18,361 nucleotides of DNA from Bacteroidales bacterium GP2 (GTDB taxonomy: Bacteria; Bacteroidota; Bacteroidia; Bacteroidales; Muribaculaceae): contig DAAJ01000057.1 in assembly GCA_001701115.1 (NCBI GenBank), positions 1 to 18,361 of the forward strand. The letters are read 5' to 3'. The notes under the pieces are model-generated. The model made no database searches. It saw nothing but the letters and a program-made list of their open reading frames with translations, and was not told the origin of the DNA. How positions within the stretch are numbered: the first letter of the stretch is position 1; every line of letters begins with the position of its first letter. A program made the translations under genes and the position numbers. Below are positions 1 through 7,904 of this stretch, one piece after another.

Positions 1-35
1 AAAAAATAACCTCGCCGTAGGGTAGGCGAGGTTAT
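1..35 (-). terminator. Rho-independent terminator of hppA
   Basis: A perfect 11-bp inverted repeat (6-16 ATAACCTCGCC and 25-35 GGCGAGGTTAT) encloses an 8-base loop. Read on the minus strand, the hairpin is followed by a run of T (bases 1-6). It lies 28 bases past the hppA stop codon, as expected for an intrinsic terminator of that gene. The window begins inside the T-tract, so its full length is not visible. Confidence 0.9.
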
Positions 36-62
36 CTGTATAGCAAGTAATAAGGATTCGTA

Positions 63-2297
63 TTAGAAGAGGCTCCAGCTTACTGTGAGTCCAGCCATTA
101 CGATTGCAACCATTGACATGAGTTTGATGAGGATGTTGAGGCTCGGACCGGAGGTGTCTTTGAAGGGGTCGCCTACTGTGTCACCAACAACGGTTGCCTT
201 GTGGACTTCGCTTCCTTTGCCACCGAAGTTGCCTTCCTCAATGTACTTTTTGGCATTGTCCCATGCGCCGCCGGCGTTAGCCATGAAGATAGCGAGCACG
301 AATCCTGCGCTGAGTCCGCCGGTAAGGAGACCGATAACTCCCGGAACACCGAATACCAGTCCTACAATGATAGGCACGATTATGGCAAGAAGTGAGGGGA
401 ATACCATTTCGCGCTGTGCGCCTTTGGTTGAAATCTGCACGCAGCGTGCGTAGTCAGGTTCTGCGTCGCCGCTGAGAATGCCTTTGATTGTGCGGAACTG
501 GCGGCGCACCTCTTCAACCATGTGGGAAGCAGCGCGACCTACTGCATTCATTGTGAGACCGCAGAAAAGGAATGCCATCATAGCGCCGATAAACATGCCT
601 GAGAGTACCATCGGGTTCATGAGGTTGACATTGTAAGCCATCATGAAGTCTGTGAAGTTGGCGCTTTCAAGAGGAATATTGGTGACTTCGTCGCTGAGTG
701 ATGTGCCGATCTGGATAAACTCTGTGCCGATACGGTGGAGACCGATGCGGATCTCCTCGATGTATGATGCAAGAAGTGCAAGTCCGGTAAGCGCGGCAGA
801 GCCGATAGCGAATCCCTTGCCTGTTGCCGCGGTGGTGTTGCCGAGTGAATCGAGTGCGTCGGTGCGTTTGCGCACTTCTGCTCCGAGTCCGCTCATCTCG
901 GCATTACCGCCTGCGTTGTCGGCGATAGGACCGTAGGCGTCAGTGGCAAGTGTGATGCCGAGTGTAGAGAGCATGCCGACAGCGGCGATACCGATGCCGT
1001 AGAGACCCCATGAGATATTTGCGAAGTCAAAGCCGGATGCAAGCCAGTAAGAGAGGATGATGCCGGCAACAACTGCTATTACAGGCACTGCGGTTGAAAT
1101 CATGCCGAGACCTACGCCAGAAATGATTACGGTAGCAGGACCTGTCTGTCCGCTTTCAGCAAGTTTCTTGGTGGGGGTGTAGGACTGTGAAGTGTAATAT
1201 TCGGTAGCCCTGCCGATAATTATGCCGACAAGGAGTCCGACAACAACAGCGAGTGAAATATTCACCCAGTTGGGTATCTGGAGAAGGTAGAGTATGCCGA
1301 ATGTTGCGGCGATGATGAGCACAGAGCTGAGGTTTGTGCCTGCTGCAAGAGAGTTAAGGAGGGTTTTCATTGTTGCATTCTCCTTAGTCTTGACAGCGAA
1401 GATGCCGATGATTGAGAGTACAATGCCAACTGCGGCAATGAGCATCGGGGCAAGCACAGCCTTGATTTGCAGCGCAACAGCCTGGTCAGTGGTGAAATCT
1501 GAGCCTATCATTCCTGCGCCGGCGGCAGCTCCGAGGGCTGCAGTAGCGAGGATAGAGCCGCAATAGCTCTCGTAAAGGTCAGCACCCATGCCTGCAACGT
1601 CGCCCACATTGTCGCCTACGTTGTCAGCGATTGTTGCGGGGTTGCGGGGGTCATCCTCAGGAATACCGGCTTCAACTTTGCCTACGAGGTCTGCGCCGAC
1701 GTCAGCAGCCTTGGTGTAAATGCCGCCGCCAACACGCGCGAAAAGCGCCTGAGTTGAAGCACCCATGCCGAAGGTAAGCATGGTTGTTGTAATCATTGTG
1801 AGCTTGTGGGTTCCGTCAGCCGGCTCAATCCAGTTGAGGAGTATGTACCAGAAAGAGATGTCGAGGAGTCCGAGACCTACCACTACAAGACCCATCACCG
1901 CGCCGCTGCGGAAAGCGACCCTTAAGCCGGCGTTGAGTGTCTGGCTTGCAGCATTAGCTGTGCGTGCAGAAGCGTAAGTGGCTGTTTTCATGCCAAGGAA
2001 TCCGGCAAGACCGCTGAAGAAGCCTCCGGTAAGGAACGCTACAGGCACCCAGGGGTTCTGCAGACCGAATCCGTAAGCCATAATTGAGAACAGGATAACA
2101 AGTCCGATAAACACGATACCCACGATTTTGTACTGCTGGCGCAGGTAGGACATAGCTCCCTGGCGCACGTAAGAAGCGATTTTGCGCATGGTGGGAGTTC
2201 CCTCGCTCTCGCGCATCATCTGCTTGTAGAAAAACCATGCCATGACAAGCGCAAGTATGGACGCTGCCGGCACAATCCAGAATAACATTTGATCCAT
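63..2297 (-). CDS. hppA: K+-dependent-type membrane-bound pyrophosphatase (Na+ and/or H+ pump)
   Basis: The 744-residue product is a polytopic inner-membrane pump that hydrolyses cytoplasmic pyrophosphate and exports Na+ and/or H+. The substrate and metal motifs are intact: a DDPRNPATIADNVGDNVGD block at residues 215-233, EYYT near 366, DAYGPIADNAGG at 453-464, GGAWDNAKKYIE at 676-687, and GDTVGDPFKDTSGPSLN from about 705. In the region that decides potassium dependence, residues 486-495 read GNTTAATGKG. Ala490 and Gly493 stand where K+-independent H+-pumps carry Lys and Thr, so this belongs with the K+-dependent enzymes. Glu243 in DLYES matches the semi-conserved ion-gate glutamate. Characterised Bacteroides relatives pump both Na+ and H+, so a dual pump is a reasonable inference, but cation specificity cannot be read with certainty. 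The length is normal for bacterial members. The gene stands alone with its own promoter and terminator. Confidence 0.97.
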   Translation of the reverse strand: MDQMLFWIVPAASILALVMAWFFYKQMMRESEGTPTMRKIASYVRQGAMSYLRQQYKIVGIVFIGLVILFSIMAYGFGLQNPWVPVAFLTGGFFSGLAGFLGMKTATYASARTANAASQTLNAGLRVAFRSGAVMGLVVVGLGLLDISFWYILLNWIEPADGTHKLTMITTTMLTFGMGASTQALFARVGGGIYTKAADVGADLVGKVEAGIPEDDPRNPATIADNVGDNVGDVAGMGADLYESYCGSILATAALGAAAGAGMIGSDFTTDQAVALQIKAVLAPMLIAAVGIVLSIIGIFAVKTKENATMKTLLNSLAAGTNLSSVLIIAATFGILYLLQIPNWVNISLAVVVGLLVGIIIGRATEYYTSQSYTPTKKLAESGQTGPATVIISGVGLGMISTAVPVIAVVAGIILSYWLASGFDFANISWGLYGIGIAAVGMLSTLGITLATDAYGPIADNAGGNAEMSGLGAEVRKRTDALDSLGNTTAATGKGFAIGSAALTGLALLASYIEEIRIGLHRIGTEFIQIGTSLSDEVTNIPLESANFTDFMMAYNVNLMNPMVLSGMFIGAMMAFLFCGLTMNAVGRAASHMVEEVRRQFRTIKGILSGDAEPDYARCVQISTKGAQREMVFPSLLAIIVPIIVGLVFGVPGVIGLLTGGLSAGFVLAIFMANAGGAWDNAKKYIEEGNFGGKGSEVHKATVVGDTVGDPFKDTSGPSLNILIKLMSMVAIVMAGLTVSWSLF

Positions 2298-2389
2298 TGA
2301 GATAAAAATATGATTGGTTATAGATTCTCGGTGTAAACAAGGCGTTGCGCGAGTGGGTCAACCGCATGGCGTAACTCCGTTTAATCGCA

Positions 2390-2420
2390 CAAAATTAATA
2401 AAAATACGGTTTTATACAAA
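2390..2420 (-). promoter_or_regulatory. Bacteroidetes-type promoter of hppA
   Basis: On the minus strand there is a TTTG -33 element (2417-2420), a 19-base spacer, then TAATTTTG (2390-2397), matching the -7 consensus TAnnTTTG. Transcription would start near 2384, giving a leader of roughly 85-90 bases before the hppA ATG. I found no convincing structured element in the leader. Confidence 0.75.
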
Positions 2421-2450
2421 ATAAAAATATGCACCGGGAATCTTTTGGGC

Positions 2451-4532
2451 TCACAGGCGGTTCATCTCGGATTCAGATGCCGTTGCACCTTTATATTTGC
2501 TTTTGCGTGGCTGGAAATTGTATATCACGTTAAGCGACAGCCCGCGGTTGTCATACTTCTGGCGCTTGTCAACAAAAATGCCGAACGTGTTCATGCTCCA
2601 TTCATTGTTTGCAGTATTGAAAATGTCGGTTGCCGATAGCTTCACAGTCAGTGTTTTTTTCATGAATGTCTTGCCAAGTGAAGCGTCCACGGTGAGGGGC
2701 GATGAGCCGAATCGGTTGGTGTGCATGTCTCCTTGTGTGTTGCCGCTTATATTTGCTGTAATTGACCATCCGCGTGGCAGGGAAAAAGTATTGTCAATAT
2801 AATAAGAGAAAATAGGTTTGTTATAGTGGTTATTGCCGAGAGTTAGCCACTGGCGGTACATTCCAAGGGTGATGTTTGGCGTCCATCGTCTCACGGGCTT
2901 GCTCCATACAAGGAACATGCTCAGCGCGGAAACGTCAATGTTGACAGGATGCATCAGCAGCTGCAGGTCCTTTGCCGGATAAAGTTGCTTGACAAATGCG
3001 TAAGTGTCGAGGCTGCGGATGAAAGATGTCTGTAGCATGAATCCGTTCCACATCCCAAGTAATTGGAAATTATGCATCTTCTCGTCACGCAAAGCGGGAT
3101 TACCTCCTTCAATTTCATGTTGACCGACATAGTTCAGTGCTCCCGTCAGTTGCGAGTATGGAGGCTTTACGGAGGAGGTCTTGTAAGTTAGGCTGAGTTG
3201 TGCGGAATCGTTGAAATCGTAGCTCAGGGATATGTCCGGAGTGAGCAGATTGTCACGGCGGCTCATATCCTTGTCTGCTTTTCCGTCAACTTTGAAATCA
3301 TAGTCCACAAACTCATATCGTGCCCCTGCTGAAAGGCTGAATTTGCCGAACGTTCGCGCCCATGACGCAAAAAGCGCCGCCGATGTTTGCCTTGCGTCTG
3401 TCAGGGATGAAGGTATATATTCTCCAACTTGGGCGTTGAGCATACGGTAATCGAGCCGGGTGCGTGTGTAACTGTCCTGGGTTCCTAAGGTGAAGTTCCC
3501 TTTCCAAAGCGGGAAGTCCAGATATAGTTTTGCCGCTAATAAAGTTGAATTCCTCCGGTCGGTTGAGTTGACCTCATGGTCTGGAGAGTCCGGGTATGTG
3601 GTGGTCACCCTGTTGTCGCTTACCGAATGCTTGAAATCGCCGTCGAAGTGGATTTGGTATTTTTCGTTGAAAGTATTGTCGTAATATGCGGATACAAGAT
3701 GGCTGTGGGCTCGGATGTGCCGGTCTATATTGCGTGTTGTTTCCGGCGTAGTGTTGAGCCATTCCGTTCCGGTATTGGCAAAATCGCCCTTTTCAGGATT
3801 ATAGCGGTAGTATGCTCCTATGGACCGGGTGCGGGATGCGTAGTTCAACCCGGCTTTGATTGCACCTGTGAGCGTAGGGTATGAATTGTTCTGGCTGCTG
3901 CCTACAGTCGTTTCCTTGCCGTCATAAACAAGTGTGTTTATGGTGGTGCCTTTTGACAGTGGATTGTCGCGGTTGATGATTCCGCTCAGAAAGAAATCCC
4001 ATTTTCCTGTCCGGTAATTGGTGTTGAGGTTATCCATAACAGACCATTTGCGTCGGCGTTGAACCTGAAGCTGGTCGGAAAATGACAGTCCTTGAAGAAA
4101 GTTGCGGCTTGTTGTTATTTTGAGCACTGCGCCTGTAGTGCTGGCGTATGCGGCTCCTGGTGCCATGACAAGTTCCACCTTCTTGAGGTTGGTGGATAGG
4201 ATTTGTTGCAACTCATTGTCATCACGCATCGGGTGTCCGTCTATGTAGATTTCTATATTGTTTTTCCCGATTACGCTTACGGAATTGTCCTGCACCTTAA
4301 TCATAGGGAGTTGCGCGAGTACATCAAGCGCGGTTCCCAGATTCGCAAGGTTTGAGCCTGAGATGGTAGACACGAGGGTAGTGCCTACAAGTTTGGTCGC
4401 GGGCTGTTTTGCGGTTACGACAACCTCATTTAATTCGCGGGTCAGGCTGTCAGATTCCTCTTTGAGTTGTGCGTGCGTGCCCATAAATGTGAGAAGCAGG
4501 GCAACGGTACAAATAGTGGTTTTTGCGTTCAT
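2451..4532 (-). CDS. Outer-membrane beta-barrel receptor (TonB-receptor-like, OMP_b-brl_3 type)
   Basis: The 693-residue product starts with a Sec signal peptide (about 1-21, ending THA before Gln22). A plug-like domain follows at about 33-140: a VVVTAK motif at 37-42, a leucine-rich LDVLAQLPMIKV stretch, an IYIDGHPM turn at 95-102, and AYASTTGAVLKITT before the barrel. The remaining 550 residues look like alternating beta strands rich in Tyr, Trp, Thr and Asn. There is no carboxypeptidase-regulatory-like domain in front of the plug, unlike the receptor at 7901-10435. The last strand (LNVIYNF) is followed by a charged tail with KSKYKG and a final NRL. I believe that tail is typical of this family, so the end is probably not a truncation. 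It probably imports or senses an unknown ligand; nothing in the sequence names the substrate. The gene lies directly downstream of the two-component genes on the same strand but has its own promoter. Confidence 0.88.
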   Translation of the reverse strand: MNAKTTICTVALLLTFMGTHAQLKEESDSLTRELNEVVVTAKQPATKLVGTTLVSTISGSNLANLGTALDVLAQLPMIKVQDNSVSVIGKNNIEIYIDGHPMRDDNELQQILSTNLKKVELVMAPGAAYASTTGAVLKITTSRNFLQGLSFSDQLQVQRRRKWSVMDNLNTNYRTGKWDFFLSGIINRDNPLSKGTTINTLVYDGKETTVGSSQNNSYPTLTGAIKAGLNYASRTRSIGAYYRYNPEKGDFANTGTEWLNTTPETTRNIDRHIRAHSHLVSAYYDNTFNEKYQIHFDGDFKHSVSDNRVTTTYPDSPDHEVNSTDRRNSTLLAAKLYLDFPLWKGNFTLGTQDSYTRTRLDYRMLNAQVGEYIPSSLTDARQTSAALFASWARTFGKFSLSAGARYEFVDYDFKVDGKADKDMSRRDNLLTPDISLSYDFNDSAQLSLTYKTSSVKPPYSQLTGALNYVGQHEIEGGNPALRDEKMHNFQLLGMWNGFMLQTSFIRSLDTYAFVKQLYPAKDLQLLMHPVNIDVSALSMFLVWSKPVRRWTPNITLGMYRQWLTLGNNHYNKPIFSYYIDNTFSLPRGWSITANISGNTQGDMHTNRFGSSPLTVDASLGKTFMKKTLTVKLSATDIFNTANNEWSMNTFGIFVDKRQKYDNRGLSLNVIYNFQPRKSKYKGATASESEMNRL

Positions 4533-4552
4533 ATATGTGGTGTTTGTTGACG

Positions 4553-4585
4553 CAAAATTACCCTATCCTGTTGTTTGACTCCAAA
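4553..4585 (-). promoter_or_regulatory. Promoter of the outer-membrane receptor gene
   Basis: On the minus strand: TTTG (4582-4585), a 21-base spacer, then TAATTTTG (4553-4560), a full Bacteroidetes promoter. The -7 element ends 20 bases before the receptor's ATG, so the leader is short (about 10-15 bases). This implies the receptor can be transcribed separately from the upstream response-regulator gene. Confidence 0.72.
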
Positions 4586-4592
4586 TAAAAAG

Positions 4593-4666
4593 CCTGACAA
4601 GCTGGTTTGTAAACATCAGCGAATCAGTGTGTTGTAGGTGACGGTTTTATGAAAAACCTGACAAGC
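4593..4666. repeat. Paired direct repeats upstream of the receptor promoter
   Basis: CCTGACAAGC occurs at 4593-4602 and again at 4657-4666; including flanking bases, 14 of 16 positions match. One copy sits 8 bases beyond the -33 element of the receptor promoter. Next to it, 4601-4620 forms an imperfect inverted repeat (GCTG GTTT GT AAAC AT CAGC). Together they fill much of the 159-base gap between receptor and regulator genes. They may be a regulator-binding region, but the 64-base spacing is not a whole number of 11-bp steps and the motif differs from the 6921-6964 repeats. Confidence 0.45.
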
Positions 4667-4691
4667 CTTAATACAGCATGTTTTTTCGGCG

Positions 4692-5372
4692 TTATTGTGC
4701 AACAGATAAAATGTATCCCTTCTTCTTGATTGATGTTATCGTCACTGACGGATCAGTTAGAAGACGGCGTATATAGGTTATCTGCACATTAAGGGCAAGA
4801 GAGTTTGAATAGCTCGCGTCTCCCCATATTTTTTCAAGAATCAGATCCCTTTCTACCGGTCTGCCTATATTTTCGGCAAGAAGCTGGAGTATCTCCGCCT
4901 GTCGTACGGACAGCGAATGTGTCTCGCCATTATATGTCAGTGACGCGAGGTTGGGTCTGAAAACAGTATTGCCGATGGCATATTCAATATCCTGGGTAGT
5001 GATTAAGCTATCAAAACGCTCGTTGATTTTTGCGATAAGCTCTTCCGGGTAAAACGGCTTAGGAATATAGTCGTTGCCTTTCAGTGAAAAACCGTGCAGC
5101 CGGTCAACCTTATCAGTGCGGTCGGTAAGAAAGAAAATTATAACCCGCTTGTCATTCCGCCGTATTATCCGTGCCATTGCAAAACCATCCAGCTCCGGCA
5201 TATTTATGTCAAGCAAAATCAGGTCAGGATGCGTTTCCCTGTACATTTCCAGTCCCACCTTGCCGTTGTTGGCGTATGCAACTTCAAAGCCTTCCGTTTC
5301 GATGAAGCGTTTAAGCAGCATGGAGTTCTTCATGTCATCATCGACCAGAAGTATTTTTATCGCTTTCATCAT
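4692..5372 (-). CDS. OmpR-family response regulator
   Basis: The product is 226 residues if translation starts at the ATG at 5372-5370 (MMKAIK), which overlaps the kinase stop in an ATGA junction; one codon later is equally possible. An earlier in-frame start at 5396 would lie inside the kinase gene and adds eight residues that fit no receiver domain. The receiver domain (about 5-120) has acidic residues at 11-13, the phospho-acceptor Asp55 (LLDINMPELDG), Thr83 and Lys105 (PKPF). A winged-helix DNA-binding domain covers about 130-226, with the IRRLL and KKKGYIL segments typical of the OmpR/PhoB class. The expected partner is the kinase encoded directly upstream. Likely targets are the flanking receptor gene and the divergent GLPGLI operon; this comes from gene position and the operator-like repeats, not from direct evidence. 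Confidence 0.93.
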   Translation of the reverse strand: MMKAIKILLVDDDMKNSMLLKRFIETEGFEVAYANNGKVGLEMYRETHPDLILLDINMPELDGFAMARIIRRNDKRVIIFFLTDRTDKVDRLHGFSLKGNDYIPKPFYPEELIAKINERFDSLITTQDIEYAIGNTVFRPNLASLTYNGETHSLSVRQAEILQLLAENIGRPVERDLILEKIWGDASYSNSLALNVQITYIRRLLTDPSVTITSIKKKGYILSVAQ

Positions 5373-6859
5373 TGCGGAAGTGTGATAGTGAAACAAGTGC
5401 CCTCATTTTCCCGGCTCTCAACAGTGATTTCTCCTCCGTGCGCCTCAACAAGCAGTTTAACATAGGCGAGTCCGAGCCCCATGCCGGGCACATCCCCTGA
5501 TTTTGTTTTGCCCCTGTAAAACCTTTTGAAAATATGATTCAGGTCACCAGACGAAATGCCGTTGCCATTATCGGCTATGCGTATCTTGACTGTGCCATGC
5601 GCTTCGGTTGCCGAGGCGGTAATCTCAACGCTGTCACATGAATACTTGACTGCGTTTTCAACAATATTGTTGAGAATGTTGAATAAATGTGATGGGTCAG
5701 CAGGCACTATTACTTCAGTCCCTATGTCATTCCGTATGCTTACCTCTTTTCCGGAAGGAATTGCAGTAGCCGCGATAACATTGTCAAATAGGTCATGCAG
5801 TGGTATGTTCTGGAGGGTTAAAGGTATCTGTTCGACATCATTGAAAGTTATATCCCTGAGTTTTGAAAAATATGCCGACAGATTGTTAAGTGCCATGCGT
5901 ATTTCAGTGACAAGCTCTTTTTTTGTAGTCTTGTCAGCCATCATCCGCTCGTTTTCAATGCCGGAAACGCACATCTTCAATGTTGAAACAGGACGTTTAA
6001 GCTCATGAATCATGGTAGTGATGAAGCTGTTGCGCATTTTATCAAGGCGGGAAAGCTTCAGCAATGTGGTAAACTGCCATATAAGGCATATGATAAGCAG
6101 TGCCGAGATGGCGATTGTGGCAATGAGTGTCTGCCACATTGCGGGAAGCAAGTCAATGGGATTTATTGCACTGACAATGCTGACCGTCTGCCCCTCCAGT
6201 TGTGAATAAGGTATGGTCAATGAAACCTTTGGGGAGAAAAGCGAGGTATTATAATCCACCGTTACATTCCATACCATGCTGTCTGCTTTGGCGATGCATG
6301 TCTCAGCCTTGATGCCTGCGTTGCCAAGTATTGAGTCAATGCCTTCTGCGGTGAATGGGCATTTTCGTTCTGTATGGATGCTTCTTGTGGCAGACCATGC
6401 CTCATTTTCATCCTTTGCACCCGAAGCATCGAAAATGACCGAGTCTATCGGTTCTATCATTTGCTGCATCGCCAGATCCAATGCCTTCTTTTTCTGTTCC
6501 TCGCTCAGGGTGGTTCCAGGCTTTATGCCGAGCAGTTCGTGGGCTGAAAACATGTAAGTGAAGAGTTTTGCTGTGCGGATGGTCTTGACAGTGTCGTCAA
6601 AATGCTGCCTTAATGAAAATGACGGTATTGTAAATGTGTTGTCTTTATTTTTTTTATTGTGGTAGTCATTCTTTTCAGATGCCCTTTCGCGGATGGCATT
6701 ATATTCCTGCACGCATTCAATAATCTTTTCGCTTAGAATGCGTTCATGTTCCTTGAGCGAGAAATGATACCTGCCGTATAACCAGTATGCCTGCATTGCG
6801 AGAAATGCGAGTATTGCCAGAATTGTTATGATATATAATATCTTGATTCTTTTTTCCAT
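5369..6859 (-). CDS. Membrane sensor histidine kinase
   Basis: The 496-residue product has a first membrane helix at about 7-28, a periplasmic sensor region at about 29-238, a second helix at about 240-262, then the kinase core. The phospho-accepting His285 lies in IHELKRP. The ATP-binding domain shows the N box around 398-405 (NIVENAVK), the G1 box DNGNGI (430-435) and the G2 box GMGLGLAYVK (459-468). No HAMP domain is evident between helix 2 and the His-containing helices. The sensor region resembles no domain I can name; it is Lys/Glu-rich near 60-73 and contains Cys49, Cys167 and Cys188. The stop codon overlaps the response-regulator start (ATGA), indicating translational coupling. The chosen ATG sits four bases after a TACTTTTG promoter element. 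The gene is divergent from the GLPGLI operon and shares its upstream region. The signal it senses is unknown. Confidence 0.93.
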   Translation of the reverse strand: MEKRIKILYIITILAILAFLAMQAYWLYGRYHFSLKEHERILSEKIIECVQEYNAIRERASEKNDYHNKKNKDNTFTIPSFSLRQHFDDTVKTIRTAKLFTYMFSAHELLGIKPGTTLSEEQKKKALDLAMQQMIEPIDSVIFDASGAKDENEAWSATRSIHTERKCPFTAEGIDSILGNAGIKAETCIAKADSMVWNVTVDYNTSLFSPKVSLTIPYSQLEGQTVSIVSAINPIDLLPAMWQTLIATIAISALLIICLIWQFTTLLKLSRLDKMRNSFITTMIHELKRPVSTLKMCVSGIENERMMADKTTKKELVTEIRMALNNLSAYFSKLRDITFNDVEQIPLTLQNIPLHDLFDNVIAATAIPSGKEVSIRNDIGTEVIVPADPSHLFNILNNIVENAVKYSCDSVEITASATEAHGTVKIRIADNGNGISSGDLNHIFKRFYRGKTKSGDVPGMGLGLAYVKLLVEAHGGEITVESRENEGTCFTITLPQ

Positions 6860-6863
6860 GCGG

Positions 6864-6871
6864 CAAAAGTA
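6864..6871 (-). promoter_or_regulatory. -7 promoter element of the kinase-regulator operon, near-leaderless
   Basis: The minus strand reads TACTTTTG, matching TAnnTTTG, and ends only four bases before the kinase ATG. No TTTG -33 element lies at the usual distance. Transcription from here would begin at or within a few bases of the start codon. The same arrangement occurs in front of the regulator gene at 10453-11442. Confidence 0.55.
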
Positions 6872-6920
6872 CCTAAAAAGGATGAGTCCGTATCGCTTTA
6901 GCTGTGCAAATTGCGCTGCC

Positions 6921-6964
6921 GTAATATTTTAGTAATAATTCCATAATGTTTGAGTAACGATTAT
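6921..6964 (+). promoter_or_regulatory. Four tandem 11-bp repeats, candidate OmpR-family operator
   Basis: Four consecutive 11-base units start at 6921, 6932, 6943 and 6954. Their first six bases are GTAATA, GTAATA, ATAATG and GTAACG. Positions 2-4 (TAA) and 8-9 (TT) are identical in all four, giving the consensus RTAAYRWTTNN. Units do not continue on either side. Direct repeats at 11-bp spacing on one DNA face are the known pattern for OmpR/PhoB-type regulators. The block abuts the -33 element of the GLPGLI operon (6965-6968), a typical activator position, and lies 62-105 bases upstream of the kinase ATG. That the adjacent response regulator binds here is inference. Confidence 0.6.
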
Positions 6965-6998
6965 TTTGAGCCGTGCCATGCAGGGCGCTGTACCTTTG
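6965..6998 (+). promoter_or_regulatory. Promoter of the GLPGLI-receptor operon
   Basis: TTTG (6965-6968), a 22-base spacer and TACCTTTG (6991-6998) form a Bacteroidetes-type promoter. The predicted start near 7005 leaves a leader of about 18 bases before the ATG at 7023. The spacer is slightly long, which would fit a promoter needing an activator at the repeats just upstream. Confidence 0.68.
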
Positions 6999-7022
6999 CG
7001 TCGTAATTCAAAATAAATCGAA

Positions 7023-7904
7023 ATGAAAAGAAACATCATCCTTTTGGTTGCCATCACTGTTTTGGCAACCGCCGTGTCAGGCAAAATCGTGCGTCGCCAA
7101 TTGGGAATTTATCAATCCACTGTGCCGGAGACCGAAACCATAGCTAAGGAAACAATGGAATTTGTATATGATTACCGTTTCTGTGTGGATACCACAGAGA
7201 TTGCCGATGGAAATTTCTCTAATGATAATATGCTTCTGCAAATTGGTGCGGATGGTCTATCCAAATTTTCGAGCCTAAGGAACCTTACAGTTGATTCCAT
7301 TATAGCGGGCTCTACTCCGGAACAGATTGCCGCAGCAGTGTATGAGGGTAAGTTGGATAACGGGGAATTCATGACAATTTACAAAAATTACCCTTCCGGC
7401 AAATTGACTCATACAGAAAAAGTATGCACGGACTGGTTCCGTTATGAAGAGGATATTCCCGCGCTTGAATGGGAGCTGACTGATTCAGTCATAAATGTGT
7501 TGGGCTATGAATGCCATGGAGCGAAATGCAACTTCCGGGGCAGGGAGTGGACCGCTTTTTATTCTGAGGAAATTCCTCTTGCTGACGGTCCGTGGAAACT
7601 GCAAGGTCTTCCCGGCTTGATAATGAAAGCAAGTGACAGGAACGGGCACTATATTTTCGAGTGCATAGGCATAAGGTCAAAAGCGGACAGACCTATAACT
7701 ATATATAAGGTGTCCTATAACAATGTTGACCGGAATACGTATTATGATACCAGGCATCGCTATGAAGTAAATCCTTACAGTTATTTTGAAGCTACTACAG
7801 GCGGGCATGTTACGGTGACTGATGGATCGGGCAATCCTCTACCGGAAGCATATGACCCTGTTGAACTCCCGTATGGTTATATTGAATTGGATTGGAGAAA
7901 ATGA
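7023..7904 (+). CDS. GLPGLI family secreted protein
   Basis: The 293-residue product carries the family-defining motif GLPGLI at residues 195-200, preceded by the usual AFYSEEIPLADGPWKLQ-like approach (about 178-194). An N-terminal hydrophobic segment (about 4-19) looks like a Sec signal peptide, so the protein is expected in the periplasm or outer envelope. The function of this Bacteroidetes family is unknown, though its genes often sit next to TonB-dependent or related outer-membrane receptors, as here. Five cysteines (54, 135, 164, 169, 213) remain in the mature part. The stop codon overlaps the start of the receptor gene downstream (ATGA), so the two are co-translated and probably work together at the outer membrane. 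The length is within the usual family range. Confidence 0.93.
   Translation: MKRNIILLVAITVLATAVSGKIVRRQLGIYQSTVPETETIAKETMEFVYDYRFCVDTTEIADGNFSNDNMLLQIGADGLSKFSSLRNLTVDSIIAGSTPEQIAAAVYEGKLDNGEFMTIYKNYPSGKLTHTEKVCTDWFRYEEDIPALEWELTDSVINVLGYECHGAKCNFRGREWTAFYSEEIPLADGPWKLQGLPGLIMKASDRNGHYIFECIGIRSKADRPITIYKVSYNNVDRNTYYDTRHRYEVNPYSYFEATTGGHVTVTDGSGNPLPEAYDPVELPYGYIELDWRK

Noticed and set aside
85..1977. Several plus-strand open frames inside hppA (for example 85-453, 643-936, 1294-1566)
   Set aside because: They lie opposite a long, fully conserved gene and their translations show no family features; they are frame shadows.
1954..2367. A 137-codon minus-strand frame across the hppA start
   Set aside because: It overlaps the hppA coding region in another frame, and the translation resembles no protein.
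2298..2383. A riboswitch or structured leader ahead of hppA
   Set aside because: Only short, weak pairings are visible and no known riboswitch core is recognisable.
2451..2535. C-terminal truncation of the minus-strand receptor because it does not end in Phe
   Set aside because: The SKYKG tail after the last strand looks like a conserved family ending, not a frameshift product.
4640..4656. GGTTTT-TCAT-AAAACC as a terminator of the response-regulator gene
   Set aside because: The stem is only six pairs, AT-rich and lacks a following T run.
7892..7900. TTG at 7892 as start of the plus-strand receptor
   Set aside because: The ATG at 7901 shares ATGA with the upstream stop and directly begins the signal peptide, so it is preferred.
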